NCBI RefSeq assembly: GCF_016801025.1
Contig: NZ_CP068983.1
Span: forward strand, 1,550,001 to 1,614,000
From: Paradevosia shaoguanensis
GTDB lineage: Bacteria > Pseudomonadota > Alphaproteobacteria > Rhizobiales > Devosiaceae
Length of the DNA stretch: 64,000 bases
Direction of reading: 5' to 3'
The position numbers were made by a program, and so were the translations under genes. The notes under the pieces are model-generated. The model worked only from the letters and a program-made list of their open reading frames with translations, did not search any database and was not told where the DNA came from. Positions 17,532 through 26,025 of this stretch are shown in pieces; positions within the stretch are counted from its first letter, which is position 1; each line of letters opens with the position of its first letter.

Positions 17532-18053
17532 ATGTCTATCGAGCGAGCCAAGTCTCTCCGATCACAATCCTCGCCGGCCGAACGCCGGATGTGGCGGATG
17601 CTCGAACCCTTCCGCACCGGCGGCTACCATTTCCGCAAGCAGGTGCCGATCGGCCCCTACTATGCCGACATGGCCTGTCATCACGCCCAGCTCGTGATCG
17701 AGGTCGATGGCGACACTCATTTTGACGATCGTGGCCTGCGCCACGACGCGGCGCGAGACGCGTTTCTGTCGCGTGAAGGCTACACGGTACTCCGCTTCAC
17801 CAACCTCGAAGTCCTGCGCAATCCCGATGGCGTCTATGACGTCGTTTCGACCTATCTGGCGGGTCGACCCAAGAGTCCCAAATACCTGGCCACCCCCTCC
17901 CTGGCCCTCCCCACAAGGGGGAGGGTGGAGCGCGTTGCCGGCTCCACTCCAAACGCCGAATCCGGATCTCCTGCCGAACTCTCACAACCCGCACCCACCC
18001 TCCCCCGTGTGGGGAGGGCTAGGGAGGGGGAAAGCCTCAAGCTCAAACCATGA
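17532..18053 (+). CDS. DUF559 domain protein (VSR-like nuclease fold), tail made of repeat DNA
   Basis: Residues 1-115 form a DUF559 domain, related to very-short-patch-repair endonucleases: R-S-x-x-S-P-A-E-R-R-M-W at the start, Y-H-F-R-K-Q-V-P-I-G-P-Y-Y-A-D-M-A and the acidic active-site part L-V-I-E-V-D-G-D-T-H-F, then V-L-R-F-T-N. Usual length is about 115-130 residues. Here the frame runs on to 173 residues, and the extra 50 are encoded by a 137-bp inverted-repeat element (17894-18030). The stop overlaps deoA's start (ATGA), tying an unrelated gene into the deo series. DUF559 genes are often strewn as single orphan genes; its cell role is not known. Confidence 0.8.
   Translation: MSIERAKSLRSQSSPAERRMWRMLEPFRTGGYHFRKQVPIGPYYADMACHHAQLVIEVDGDTHFDDRGLRHDAARDAFLSREGYTVLRFTNLEVLRNPDGVYDVVSTYLAGRPKSPKYLATPSLALPTRGRVERVAGSTPNAESGSPAELSQPAPTLPRVGRAREGESLKLKP
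17894..18030 (+). repeat. 137-bp element with 36-bp inverted arms
   Basis: Left arm 17894-17929 and right arm 17995-18030 are inverted copies with two mismatches over 36 bases, beginning CCCCCTCCCTGGCCCTCC and reading inward to GGGGGAGGGTGG. About 65 bases of unrelated sequence lie between. It is inside the 3' end of the DUF559 frame and ends 19 bases before deoA. It is a different family from the GGGTCCGTACTCAAT elements. Confidence 0.8.
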
Positions 18054-19375
18054 CCCTCCTCCCCCAGGAATTCATCGCCCGCAAGCGCGATAACCTCCCC
18101 CTCGCCCAGGCCGATATCGCCCGTTTCATCTCCGGCCTTGTCGATGGCTCCGTCTCGCCCGCCCAGGCTGCCGCCTTCGCCATGGCGGTCTATTTCAACG
18201 ACATGAGCCTCGATGAACGCGTGGCGCTGACCCTTGCCATGCGCGACAGCGGCACCGTGCTCGACTGGTCGGACCTCCCCGGCCCCGTAGCCGACAAGCA
18301 TTCGACCGGCGGGGTGGGCGACAACGTTTCCCTCATGCTCGCCCCGATCCTTGCCGCCTGCGGCGTCTTCGTGCCGATGATCTCGGGGCGCGGGCTGGGG
18401 CATACCGGCGGCACGCTCGACAAGTTCGATTCCATTCCCGGCTACACCACCAACCCCGACAACACATTGTTCCGCAAGGCGGTCAGGGCCGCAGGCTGCG
18501 CCATTATCGGGCAGACGGACGACCTGGCTCCGGCCGACCGCACGCTTTATGCCATCCGCGACGTAACGGCGACGGTCGAGAACATCTCGCTCATCACCGC
18601 CTCGATCCTCTCCAAGAAACTGGCCGCCGGGCTCGGCGCGCTGGTGCTCGACGTCAAGACCGGCTCGGGCGCCTTCATGCCGACGCTCGAAAAATCGACG
18701 GCCCTCGCCGAAAGCCTCGTCTCGGTGGCGAACGGGGCCGGCCTCAAGACTGGGGCGCTCATCACCGACATGAACGAGCCGCTGGCTTCGGCTGCCGGCA
18801 ATGCGCTCGAAATGCGCAATGCCGTCGAATTCCTCGACGGCACCCATCAGGACCCGCGCCTGCGCGAGGTCACACTGGCGCTCTGCGCCGCCGTGCTCGA
18901 AATCACCGGCATGGCCGGTGCCGATGCGGCGCGTGAGAAGGTCGAACGGGCGCTGGACAGCGGCGCGGCCGCCGAACGCTTCGGCATCATGGTGGCCGAA
19001 CTGGGTGGGCCGGCCGATTTCGTCGAGAATTTCGCGAGCTATCTCACCCCCGCGCCACTCGTACGCGATATCCCCGCGCCCGCCGACGGCGTGGTGACCG
19101 CCATCGATACGCGTGGCGTCGGCATGGGCGTCGTCGCCCTTGGCGGGGGCCGCACGCGGCCGACCGATACGATCGATCACGCGGTGGGTTATGACCGTAT
19201 CGTCGGGATCGGCGAAACGGTTTCGCGCGGGCAGCCGCTGGGGCGCGTCCATTGCCGGAGCGAGGCCGATTTCGCCGAGGCCGAACGGCGGTTCCTTGCC
19301 GCCTATTCGTTCGGCGAGGCGGCGCAGACCCATCCCCTGATTGCCGGACGGATCCTACCGGGAGGACATGCCTGA
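18050..19375 (+). CDS. deoA: Thymidine phosphorylase
   Basis: A 441-residue enzyme that phosphorolyses thymidine and deoxyuridine to the base and deoxyribose-1-phosphate. It has the pyrimidine-nucleoside phosphorylase signature near residue 115 ([14 protein letters not shown]), phosphate-binding K-H-S-T-G-G-V-G-D near 84 and D-V-K-T-G-S-G-A near 204. Length agrees with E. coli DeoA (440). The ATG overlaps the DUF559 stop, and the stop overlaps the deoB start (TGATG). Product deoxyribose-1-phosphate goes to DeoB. Confidence 0.95.
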   Translation: MTLLPQEFIARKRDNLPLAQADIARFISGLVDGSVSPAQAAAFAMAVYFNDMSLDERVALTLAMRDSGTVLDWSDLPGPVADKHSTGGVGDNVSLMLAPILAACGVFVPMISGRGLGHTGGTLDKFDSIPGYTTNPDNTLFRKAVRAAGCAIIGQTDDLAPADRTLYAIRDVTATVENISLITASILSKKLAAGLGALVLDVKTGSGAFMPTLEKSTALAESLVSVANGAGLKTGALITDMNEPLASAAGNALEMRNAVEFLDGTHQDPRLREVTLALCAAVLEITGMAGADAAREKVERALDSGAAAERFGIMVAELGGPADFVENFASYLTPAPLVRDIPAPADGVVTAIDTRGVGMGVVALGGGRTRPTDTIDHAVGYDRIVGIGETVSRGQPLGRVHCRSEADFAEAERRFLAAYSFGEAAQTHPLIAGRILPGGHA

Positions 19376-20592
19376 TGCCGCGCGTGATACTTGCAGTGCT
19401 CGATTCCTTCGGCATCGGCGGCGCACCCGACGCCGAGGCCTATGGCGACGAGGGCGCCAATACGCTCGGCCATATCGCCGAGACGGCAGCCAAGGGCGGC
19501 GCGGATCGCGCGGGCCTGCGGCAGGGCCCGCTCATCCTCCCCAATCTCGATGCCCTCGGCCTGGGCGCCGCCGCGGCGCTCTCTGCGGGCAAGATCCCGC
19601 CCGGGCTCTCGGCCATCGCGGCCGGCGGCCGGTTCGGCGTCGGACGCGAGGTCTCGAAGGGCAAGGATACGCCCTCGGGCCATTGGGAGATCGCCGGCGT
19701 GCCGGTGCCTTTCGACTGGGGCTATTTCCCGCAGGAAGAGCCGACCTTTCCGCCCGAACTCATCGCCGAATTCGTCAAGCGGGCCGGGCTGCCGGGCATA
19801 TTGGGCAACAAGCACGCCTCCGGCACGACAATCATCGCCGAGCTGGGTGAGGAGCATATCCGCACTGGCAAGCCCATCTGCTACACCTCGGTCGACAGCG
19901 TCTTCCAGATCGCGGCGCATGAAAGCCATTTCGGGCTCGACCGGCTCTACGACATCTGCAGGATCGCGTTCGAACTCACCGAGCCGCTGCGCATCGGGCG
20001 CGTCATCGCACGGCCCTTCATCGGGGAGAGCGCGGAAACCTTCAAGCGCACCGGCAACCGCCGCGACTTCGCGATCGCTCCGCCCGAGCCGACCCTGCTC
20101 GACCGCGCCGAAGAGGCCGGTCGGCAGGTCTTCGCCATCGGCAAGATTTCCGACATCTATGCCGGCCATGGCGTGACCCACAAGCTCAAGGCGACGGGCA
20201 ACATGGCGCTCTTCGACCGCACGCTCGAAGCCATGGAAATGGCGGCGGACGGAGCGCTCATCTTCGTCAATTTCGTCGATTTCGACCAGGAATACGGCCA
20301 TCGCCGCGACGTGGCCGGTTATGCCGGCGCGCTCGAGGCCTTCGATCACCGCATCCCCGAGATCATCGCCAAGATGCAGCCGCAGGATCTTCTCATCCTC
20401 ACGGCCGACCACGGCAACGATCCGACCTGGAAAGGCTCGGACCATACGCGCGAGCAGGTGCCGATCATGGTCTTTTCCCCAAGCCTGTCGCGGGGCGAGA
20501 TTGGCATTCGCAAAACCTTCGCCGATATTGGCGAGAGCGCGGCCCGCTGGCTGGGCTTGCCCCCAGGCCAACACGGCCGATCATTCCTTTGA
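19375..20592 (+). CDS. deoB: Phosphopentomutase
   Basis: A 405-residue alkaline-phosphatase-superfamily mutase that converts (deoxy)ribose-1-phosphate to the 5-phosphate. Metal-binding motifs are visible: V-L-D-S-F-G-I-G-G at residues 8-16, G-K-D-T-P-S-G-H-W near 98 (phosphorylated Thr) and [10 protein letters not shown] near 343. GGGAGGAC lies 9 bases before ATG 19375, which overlaps the deoA stop; the open frame starting at 19252 is rejected as overlapping deoA. It links DeoA to DeoC. Confidence 0.95.
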   Translation: MPRVILAVLDSFGIGGAPDAEAYGDEGANTLGHIAETAAKGGADRAGLRQGPLILPNLDALGLGAAAALSAGKIPPGLSAIAAGGRFGVGREVSKGKDTPSGHWEIAGVPVPFDWGYFPQEEPTFPPELIAEFVKRAGLPGILGNKHASGTTIIAELGEEHIRTGKPICYTSVDSVFQIAAHESHFGLDRLYDICRIAFELTEPLRIGRVIARPFIGESAETFKRTGNRRDFAIAPPEPTLLDRAEEAGRQVFAIGKISDIYAGHGVTHKLKATGNMALFDRTLEAMEMAADGALIFVNFVDFDQEYGHRRDVAGYAGALEAFDHRIPEIIAKMQPQDLLILTADHGNDPTWKGSDHTREQVPIMVFSPSLSRGEIGIRKTFADIGESAARWLGLPPGQHGRSFL

Positions 20593-20605
20593 AAGCGCAC
20601 ACCCG

Positions 20606-21235
20606 ATGAGCAGCGTCACGGTAGTCGATCACCCCCTGATCCAGCACAAGTTGACGATCATGCGGGACAAGGAGACCTCAACCGCCGGCTTCCGGCGGCT
20701 GTTGCGCGAGATCGCGCACCTGCTCTGCTACGAGGTCACGCGCGACCTTGAGCTCGAGCTGAAGACGATCGAGACGCCGATCCAGGAAATGCAGGCGCCC
20801 ACGCTCAAGGGCAAGAAGCTGGTCTTCGCCTCGATCCTGCGCGCGGGCAATGGCCTGCTCGAAGGCATGCTCGACCTCGTGCCGGCGGCGCGCGTCGCCC
20901 ATATCGGCATCTACCGCGACCACGAAACCCTGCAGCCGGTGGAATATTACTTCAAGGCTCCGTCGAGCCTGGATGACCGGCTGATCATCGTCGTTGACCC
21001 GATGCTGGCGACCGCCAACTCGGCCATCGCCGCCGTCGATCGCCTCAAGCGCCGCGGCGCCAACAATTTGCGGTTCCTGTGCCTGCTGGCCGCGCCCGAG
21101 GGCGTCGAAAAGTTCACCAAGGCGCATCCGGACGTGCCGGTCTTCACCGCCGCGATCGACGATCACCTCAATGAAAAGGGCTATATCGTGCCCGGCCTGG
21201 GCGATGCGGGCGACCGCATGTACGGCACGAAATAG
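20606..21235 (+). CDS. upp: Uracil phosphoribosyltransferase
   Basis: A 209-residue enzyme making UMP from uracil and PRPP. Length equals the family norm. Marks are the N-terminal [11 protein letters not shown], the [10 protein letters not shown] segment near 80, the PRPP loop [12 protein letters not shown] near 130, and the uracil-binding end [13 protein letters not shown]. One small departure: the usual G-x-P-M-L-A-T-G-x-S has N instead of G before S. It starts 13 bases after deoB and ends the series; a MITE-like element follows at once. Confidence 0.95.
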   Translation: MSSVTVVDHPLIQHKLTIMRDKETSTAGFRRLLREIAHLLCYEVTRDLELELKTIETPIQEMQAPTLKGKKLVFASILRAGNGLLEGMLDLVPAARVAHIGIYRDHETLQPVEYYFKAPSSLDDRLIIVVDPMLATANSAIAAVDRLKRRGANNLRFLCLLAAPEGVEKFTKAHPDVPVFTAAIDDHLNEKGYIVPGLGDAGDRMYGTK

Positions 21236-21241
21236 GGGCTA

Positions 21242-21485
21242 GGGTCCGTACTCAATAAGTCCCGGCGCCCCCAGAGCGCTTATCCCCCCATCCGACAGCT
21301 TCCAACGGAAGCGCTGTCCGTCTGCCGCGCCACACCCACTGAACTTCCCCGGCCGAAGAGCCGGGGCCCACGGATTCCTCCACTCGAGTGGGGGGCGGCA
21401 GTGGGCCCCGGATCAGGTCCGGGGAAGTCCGGTGGGTGGGGCGGCCATCGCAACCTCATCTGCCGGTGCAATTGCGTACGGACCC
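21242..21485 (+). mobile_element. MITE-like repeat, copy 1
   Basis: A 244-bp non-coding element with terminal inverted repeats GGGTCCGTACTCAAT (21242-21256) and ATTGCGTACGGACCC (21471-21485), 14 of 15 positions matching. The inside includes a strong palindrome with CTTCCCCGGCCGAAGAGCCGG and its counterpart. A TA lies on the left flank; the right flank is CA. It is nearly identical in order and sequence to 32251-32491. It begins 6 bases after the upp stop and may act as its terminator. Confidence 0.82.
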
Positions 21486-21520
21486 CAGGCCCCGGCCTCA
21501 GCCGGGGCTCGTCTTGCCGG

Positions 21521-22141
21521 TTACGCCTTGAGCGGGAAGCCGTAGCTGATGAGCTCGGCGCGCAGGGCTTCGGGCGAGGAGAAGTGGATCGCCTTCATGC
21601 CGAACTTGCGGGCGGAGACGACATTGACCTCGTTGTCGTCGATGAAGACGCAGCTTTCCGGGGCGAGGCCGTAGCGTTCGCAGAAGAGGCGATAGATGCG
21701 CGGATCGGGCTTGACCAGCCGCTCGAGCCCGGACACCACGACGCCATCGAACTTTTCGAGGAACGGCCATTCGCCCAGGCAACTCACCCACTTCTCCCAG
21801 GAGAAATTGGTGATGGCGAAGGTCGGGATCTCGGCTTCGATCAGCTCGTCATGGATGTCGATCGTGCCCTGGAAGAAGCCGTTGAAGGTTTCCTTCCAGC
21901 GCAGGTCATAAGCCTGGATTTCGCGCCAATAGCGCGGGAAGCGCGTGATGAGTCGCGCCACGCCTTCCGAATAGATGTCGCCGGCGTCGAATTCGAGATT
22001 CCAGTCGCTGGTGCAGATGTTCTCATGAAACCAGCGCGCCTCTTCCTCGGTGGGGAAGAGCTTGCGGAACAGATACATCGGGTTCCAGTCGACGAACACA
22101 CCGCCAAGGTCGAAGACGGGGATCAGCGTATCATCTGTCAT
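21521..22141 (-). CDS. HAD-family hydrolase
   Basis: A 206-residue HAD-superfamily phosphatase-like protein. Motif I is V-F-D-L-G-G-V-F-V-D-W (D nucleophile near residue 10, though the usual D-x-D second Asp is replaced by G in D-L-G), motif II I-T-N-F-S near 110, motif III Lys in L-V-K-P-D-P-R-I-Y near 145 and motif IV F-I-D-D-N-E-V-N near 170. The D-x-G-G-V form is common in the YihX-type subgroup that acts on sugar phosphates such as glucose-1-phosphate. ATG 22141 is preferred over TTG 22156. It is convergent with upp, with a MITE between. Confidence 0.85.
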   Translation of the reverse strand: MTDDTLIPVFDLGGVFVDWNPMYLFRKLFPTEEEARWFHENICTSDWNLEFDAGDIYSEGVARLITRFPRYWREIQAYDLRWKETFNGFFQGTIDIHDELIEAEIPTFAITNFSWEKWVSCLGEWPFLEKFDGVVVSGLERLVKPDPRIYRLFCERYGLAPESCVFIDDNEVNVVSARKFGMKAIHFSSPEALRAELISYGFPLKA

Positions 22142-22208
22142 GGGAATTATCCGCAATGCGAGGAATGGTGCCCGGCTATGGCATGGGGGCAGGACCCATG
22201 CAAGCCGG

Positions 22209-22769
22209 TTAGCAGCAGCTGATGGTGCCCGGAAAGCGCGGCAGGTAGAAATTGGTGCGCGAGAGCGGAATGGCCGCGCTGAACACCAGGTTCACCATGG
22301 GATGATAGGTGTAGTAGGCCTCGGACACCACAATATCCCTGCCCTTGGCCAGATCGCGCATATGCGGGGAATTCGACATGTCGAATGCCGAGTCCTTTAA
22401 CCGCGGCGTGGCCGTGGCCGGGTAGGCCTTGCTCCATTTGACCGTGGCATTGCCAGAGGCATCGACCCCGAGCAGGGAGACCACCTGGGTGAGCGGACCG
22501 GTCGCCGTCGGTCCCATGGTCGAGGAAGCGGCGCCGAAATAATTGTTGAGCGTCGCCGTCGAAATCGAATCCTTGCTGCGCGCAACGAGGTCGCCCAGCG
22601 TGCCGGCAACGGTGGTCACCCGCCGGTCGGTGATGATGAGCTGGCTGGCCTCGATCGAGCCGATATAGAGCAGCAGCAGGATAGGCAGGATGAGCGCGAA
22701 TTCCACCGCCGCCGCGCCATCTCCGGAGCGGGCAAGACGCGCAACCATCCGGCGCAAGACGCGCATCAT
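22209..22769 (-). CDS. TadE/TadG-type pilus protein
   Basis: A 186-residue membrane-anchored minor pilin-like protein. After a basic N-terminus comes the TadE-like helix G-A-A-A-V-E-F-A-L-I-L-P-I-L-L-L-L-Y-I-G (about residues 19-40), then an outer domain of about 140 residues ending I-S-C-C. These proteins are processed by the prepilin peptidase and needed for Flp pilus biogenesis. ATG 22769 overlaps the stop of the upstream TadE-like gene. It belongs with the tad locus that starts on the other strand at 24242. Confidence 0.8.
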   Translation of the reverse strand: MMRVLRRMVARLARSGDGAAAVEFALILPILLLLYIGSIEASQLIITDRRVTTVAGTLGDLVARSKDSISTATLNNYFGAASSTMGPTATGPLTQVVSLLGVDASGNATVKWSKAYPATATPRLKDSAFDMSNSPHMRDLAKGRDIVVSEAYYTYHPMVNLVFSAAIPLSRTNFYLPRFPGTISCC

Positions 22770-23329
22770 TGGAACGGCTCGTTCTTGAAGACGCGGATGG
22801 CGCTGAGCAGGCGCGTCCCGTCCGAATAATTGGCGAGGTTGAAGCCACCCAGATTCACGATGGTCGGCCATTTGTAATAGGCCTGAACGCGAACGATCTC
22901 GGACGCCTTGCCGGGATCGTAGGACTGGACGAGCTTCCACTCTTCAGGCTTGGCGGGATCGATTGGCGGCGTGATCGTAGCGGCGTTGAAGTCACTGATG
23001 ACGTCGACCTTGATCTGCAGCTTCGAACAGTCGAACAGACCATAGAGGCCGTTGCAGATAAGACCGCGAAATCCGTCCGCCGACAGCTTGCTGGTTTGCG
23101 CCTCCCCGGTCAGGATCTTGCGCGTGCTGTCCTGCACGGCGCTGTCGAGCACCTCGCTGGCGAGAAACACGATGCCCGTTTCCAGGGTCGCCCCGATGAG
23201 CACGAAGAAGATCGGCGCAAGAATGCCGAATTCGACCAGCGTGGCGCCGCGTTGATCGCGCGCGAACGCCAGCGCCGGGCGCTTGCCCGCACCAAGGCTC
23301 TCTGTCGATCTGGCGACGTCTTTCCGCAT
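22766..23329 (-). CDS. TadE-like pilus assembly protein
   Basis: A 187-residue TadE-family protein: a charged N-terminus, then D-Q-R-G-A-T-L-V-E-F-G-I-L-A-P-I-F-F-V-L (about residues 25-45), the pseudopilin-like helix with conserved Glu, then the helix-rich V-L-D-S-A-V-Q-D-S-T-R segment and an outer domain. Its stop overlaps the next gene's ATG (ATGA). Together the two encode the minor pseudopilins of the Tad machine. Confidence 0.82.
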   Translation of the reverse strand: MRKDVARSTESLGAGKRPALAFARDQRGATLVEFGILAPIFFVLIGATLETGIVFLASEVLDSAVQDSTRKILTGEAQTSKLSADGFRGLICNGLYGLFDCSKLQIKVDVISDFNAATITPPIDPAKPEEWKLVQSYDPGKASEIVRVQAYYKWPTIVNLGGFNLANYSDGTRLLSAIRVFKNEPFQ

Positions 23330-23437
23330 GGCCCCCAGCCCAAGTACGCTGGCGGGACACTATCGTTTCGCCGTTTAATCGAAGGTTAGTGGAAACACGC
23401 AGATTGCCGCGTGCGCGCACACAGCCTTAACAGATGC

Positions 23438-23887
23438 CTAATTCTGCACGCCCTTCACAAGCCCGAGCGACTTGGTCTGCTCTTCGGTGAAGGTGGTGGA
23501 ATCGCCCAGCATCACGGTCGGCGCGCACCTGCTCGGGCACGCATAGGTGAAGCGCGCGCCGGCGTTGAAGACCGTTACGAGGTTCGCCTGGTCCTGGACG
23601 ACCTCGACCAGCGTATCGGCGATCGGGTTGCCGGTCGCATTGAGAACGATGAGGTTGGTCTGGCCGTAGGACTTGCCGGTGAGCACCAGCGTGAGCGGGT
23701 CCTGGATGGTCACGTCCGCCACCGCCGGATTGCCGACGATGACCGTCGAGGCCGGGGAATTGATGCGCAGGACGCGCGCCATGTTGACCTTGACGCTGAT
23801 CGGCGCGGTGGCGGTATCGACCGCCGCAACCGGCAGCGAGCTGGCCAGGACGGCAACAAGGGCAAGGCTCAGGGTAATACGCGACAT
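23438..23887 (-). CDS. Pilus-assembly N-terminal domain protein (CpaC-N-like)
   Basis: A 149-residue exported protein with a signal peptide (L-S-L-A-L-V-A-V-L-A-S-S-L-P-V-A-A) and one domain resembling the N-terminal domain of CpaC/RcpA secretins: R-V-L-R-I-N-S-P-A-S-T-V-I-V-G-N-P-A-V-A-D and G-K-S-Y-G-Q-T-N-L-I-V-L-N. No secretin domain follows, so it may be a periplasmic accessory to the secretin gene at 26026, or a pilotin-like partner. Cysteines near residue 115 could form a disulfide. ATG 23887 is chosen for the clean signal peptide and a GGGGAG upstream; ATG 23917 is possible. Confidence 0.8.
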   Translation of the reverse strand: MSRITLSLALVAVLASSLPVAAVDTATAPISVKVNMARVLRINSPASTVIVGNPAVADVTIQDPLTLVLTGKSYGQTNLIVLNATGNPIADTLVEVVQDQANLVTVFNAGARFTYACPSRCAPTVMLGDSTTFTEEQTKSLGLVKGVQN

Positions 23888-24241
23888 GGCCGAACTCGGC
23901 TCCCCAATTTTGCCCATAGTGTTACCGGGAATGGTGAATAATTGGCAAAGAGGCACCCAAGAAGGCCGCCGGACCGCGCGGCAAGTGACCGCGGCCGCCT
24001 AACCGCTATCATTAACGAATTCTTTTTCTGCGATGCAGAACAACATTGTGGAGCGAACAGTAAAATTGCATCGAATTCTTTTAGCGACCGTAAATCATCA
24101 AAGTAAGCCGCCGCAAAACCCGGCGTCCTGCCTCAGGACTTAACGCAATTTCAAGGAGTCCTGCCTAGCGTCAGGGGCGAGTTCGATGTGTGACGCGTCG
24201 GACATGAAGTCAGCATACTGACTGGGAGCTAGGAGCAATAA
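23888..24241. promoter_or_regulatory. AT-rich divergent control region upstream of the Flp pilin
   Basis: This 354-bp gap separates the minus-strand pilus-accessory gene from the pilin gene and is clearly more AT-rich than its surroundings at 24001-24115. An 11-bp direct repeat CGAATTCTTTT occurs at 24016-24026 and 24072-24082, 56 bases apart, and may be a regulator site. AGGAGC 5 bases before the pilin ATG is its ribosome site. I could not place promoter boxes with confidence. Confidence 0.5.
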
Positions 24242-24421
24242 ATGAACATCATCGCAAAGTTTGCGAAGGACGAGTCGGGCGCCACTGCCATTGAATATGG
24301 CCTGATCGCCGCCCTGATCGCTGTCGCCATCATTGCCGCTGCAGGCCTGCTGGGCACCCGCCTGGGTGACCTCTTCAACGGCATCAAGGACGCCATCAAC
24401 GTGCCCGCCGCTACGCCGTAA
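24242..24421 (+). CDS. pilA: Flp-type major pilin
   Basis: A 59-residue type IVb pilin, the subunit of the adhesive Flp pilus. The prepilin site is S-G-A-T-A-I-E-Y-G-L-I: cleavage by CpaA after G13 would leave a mature pilin starting A-T-A-I-E-Y with the conserved Glu at +4 and Tyr at +5. The long hydrophobic helix follows (I-A-A-L-I-A-V-A-I-I-A-A-A-G), then a short polar tail. Ribosome site AGGAGC is clear, and an intrinsic terminator follows at 24448, which would let the pilin be expressed far more than the machine genes. Confidence 0.93.
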   Translation: MNIIAKFAKDESGATAIEYGLIAALIAVAIIAAAGLLGTRLGDLFNGIKDAINVPAATP

Positions 24422-24447
24422 GGCAAGCTTTCGGCCACGGCCAAACG

Positions 24448-24475
24448 AGAGGGAGCCATTCGGCTCCCTCTTTTC
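24448..24475 (+). terminator. Intrinsic terminator after the Flp pilin gene
   Basis: GAGGGAGCC, a 3-4 base loop and GGCTCCCTC form a 9-bp perfect stem followed by TTTT. It lies 26 bases after the pilin stop and 60 bases before cpaA, so it probably attenuates transcription into the assembly genes. Confidence 0.88.
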
Positions 24476-24535
24476 ATTTCAGCAAGTATTAAGCCGATCG
24501 CGGCATAGTTCGGGGACTATTCGGGGACTCGCAAC

Positions 24536-25039
24536 GTGATCGGCAAGTTTATCGTCATTCTCTTCCCACTCCTGATGGCTTTTGCCGCCTCGTCGGACCT
24601 GCTGACGATGCGTATTTCCAACAAGCTCGTGCTGGCGATCGTGGCGGCTTTCTTCGCCGTGGCGCTGCTGACGCGGATGCCGCTGGATGAAATGGCCATG
24701 CATGTGGCCTGCGCCACTGTGGTGCTGATCGGAGCCTTTGCCTTCTTCGCCTTCGGCTGGATCGGCGGCGGCGATGCCAAGCTGGCGGCGGCGACTGCGC
24801 TCTGGCTCGGCTTCGGCGTTACTCTTCCCTATATGATCTACGCGGCGCTTCTTGGCGGCGGCCTCACGCTGCTGCTGCTCTCCGCGCGGCGCCTGCCCCT
24901 GCCCAAGTCGCTGCAACGGATCGCCTGGATCGACCGGCTGCATAACAAGAAGACCGGTATCCCCTATGGCATCGCGCTCGCCGCGGCCGGGCTCCTCGTC
25001 TATTCGGATACCGCGCTCTTCCAGCAGCTCATTGCCTGA
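24536..25039 (+). CDS. cpaA: Prepilin peptidase CpaA/TadV
   Basis: A 167-residue integral membrane aspartic protease that trims Flp prepilin. It has five or six helices; the two catalytic Asp are expected in S-S-D-L-L-T-M-R-I-S-N near residue 20 (D21) and in G-G-G-D-A-K-L near 80, the G-x-G-D motif. The start is GTG 24536, with no good ATG upstream. It is the first gene after the pilin terminator. Confidence 0.9.
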   Translation: MIGKFIVILFPLLMAFAASSDLLTMRISNKLVLAIVAAFFAVALLTRMPLDEMAMHVACATVVLIGAFAFFAFGWIGGGDAKLAAATALWLGFGVTLPYMIYAALLGGGLTLLLLSARRLPLPKSLQRIAWIDRLHNKKTGIPYGIALAAAGLLVYSDTALFQQLIA

Positions 25040-25165
25040 ACCGGCGCGGTAACCACCGGTTAACCCTTCCTGCAAAGCAACGATTAACCAAACTTTGACC
25101 CTTACACCCCATAGTGGCTGGTGGGGGCTCGGGCTGTTGCCCGACGCCGAAACCGGAGTTGGGTA

Positions 25166-26011
25166 ATGAAACGGTCGCAGGTCCTGCTATTGGCAGTGGC
25201 GCTCGCCTCGGGCGGGCTGGCTGCCTACCTCGTGCTGGGTAGCGGTGGCACTCCCGCGCCTGCAGAGGCCAGGACCAAGACCGAAATCATCGCCGAGCCC
25301 AAGACGCAGATCCTGGTGGCCACGCGCGATATCGGCGTGGGCGAGCGTCTTTCCGCCGACGCCGTACAATGGCAGGATTGGCCGGAAGGCGCCGTGCGCC
25401 CGGAATATCTCACCATCGCCGCCGCCCCCAACGCCGCCGACGACATCAAGAATGCCGTGGCGCGCTTCGAATTCTTCACGGGCGAACCGATCCGCGACGC
25501 CAAGCTCGTGCGCTCCGACCAGGGCTACCTCTCGGCCGTGCTGTCGCCGGGCATGCGCGGCGTTTCGGTCACCGTGACCCCCGAATCCGGCTCGGGCGGC
25601 TTCATCGTCCCCAATGACCATGTCGATGTCGTCGTGACGCGCTCGATGGATACCGGGGAAATCTCGGAAACCATCCTTTCCAACGTCAAGGTGCTCGCCA
25701 TCGGCAAGCGGCTCGGCGAGGTCGGGGCGACGGGAGGCAATCCCGATCCCAACGACCCGGCCGCCAAGACCTTCGATGCCCAGACCGTGGCCACGCTTGA
25801 GCTCGATCCGGTGCAGTCGGAAAGCCTCATCAACGCCTCCTCGACGGGCCGCCTCTCGCTCGTCCTGCGCTCGGTCGTCGATTTCGTCGCCTCGGGCGAA
25901 ACCGAGACGCGCCGCAACCAGGCCATCAGCGTCATCCGCGCCGGCAGCAAGGCCAGCGTGATGGCCGGATCGGCCGCCGGTGGCGGCGAACCCGCCACGA
26001 GCGTGCAGTAG
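25166..26011 (+). CDS. cpaB: Flp pilus assembly protein CpaB
   Basis: A 281-residue protein with an N-terminal membrane anchor (residues 7-24), then a SAF/RcpC-like domain: I-L-V-A-T-R-D-I-G-V-G-E-R-L near residue 50 and G-M-R-G-V-S-V-T-V near 130, with N-D-H-V-D-V-V-V-T near 155. It is a periplasmic or inner-membrane component that works with the secretin. ATG 25166 follows GGAGTTGGGTA. The next gene cpaC starts 14 bases after its stop. Confidence 0.9.
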   Translation: MKRSQVLLLAVALASGGLAAYLVLGSGGTPAPAEARTKTEIIAEPKTQILVATRDIGVGERLSADAVQWQDWPEGAVRPEYLTIAAAPNAADDIKNAVARFEFFTGEPIRDAKLVRSDQGYLSAVLSPGMRGVSVTVTPESGSGGFIVPNDHVDVVVTRSMDTGEISETILSNVKVLAIGKRLGEVGATGGNPDPNDPAAKTFDAQTVATLELDPVQSESLINASSTGRLSLVLRSVVDFVASGETETRRNQAISVIRAGSKASVMAGSAAGGGEPATSVQ

Positions 26012-26025
26012 CGATCGGACCGAAC

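Noticed and set aside
24242-24477. Minus-strand frame across the pilin gene
   Set aside because: Antisense to the Flp pilin, whose prepilin site and ribosome site are clear.
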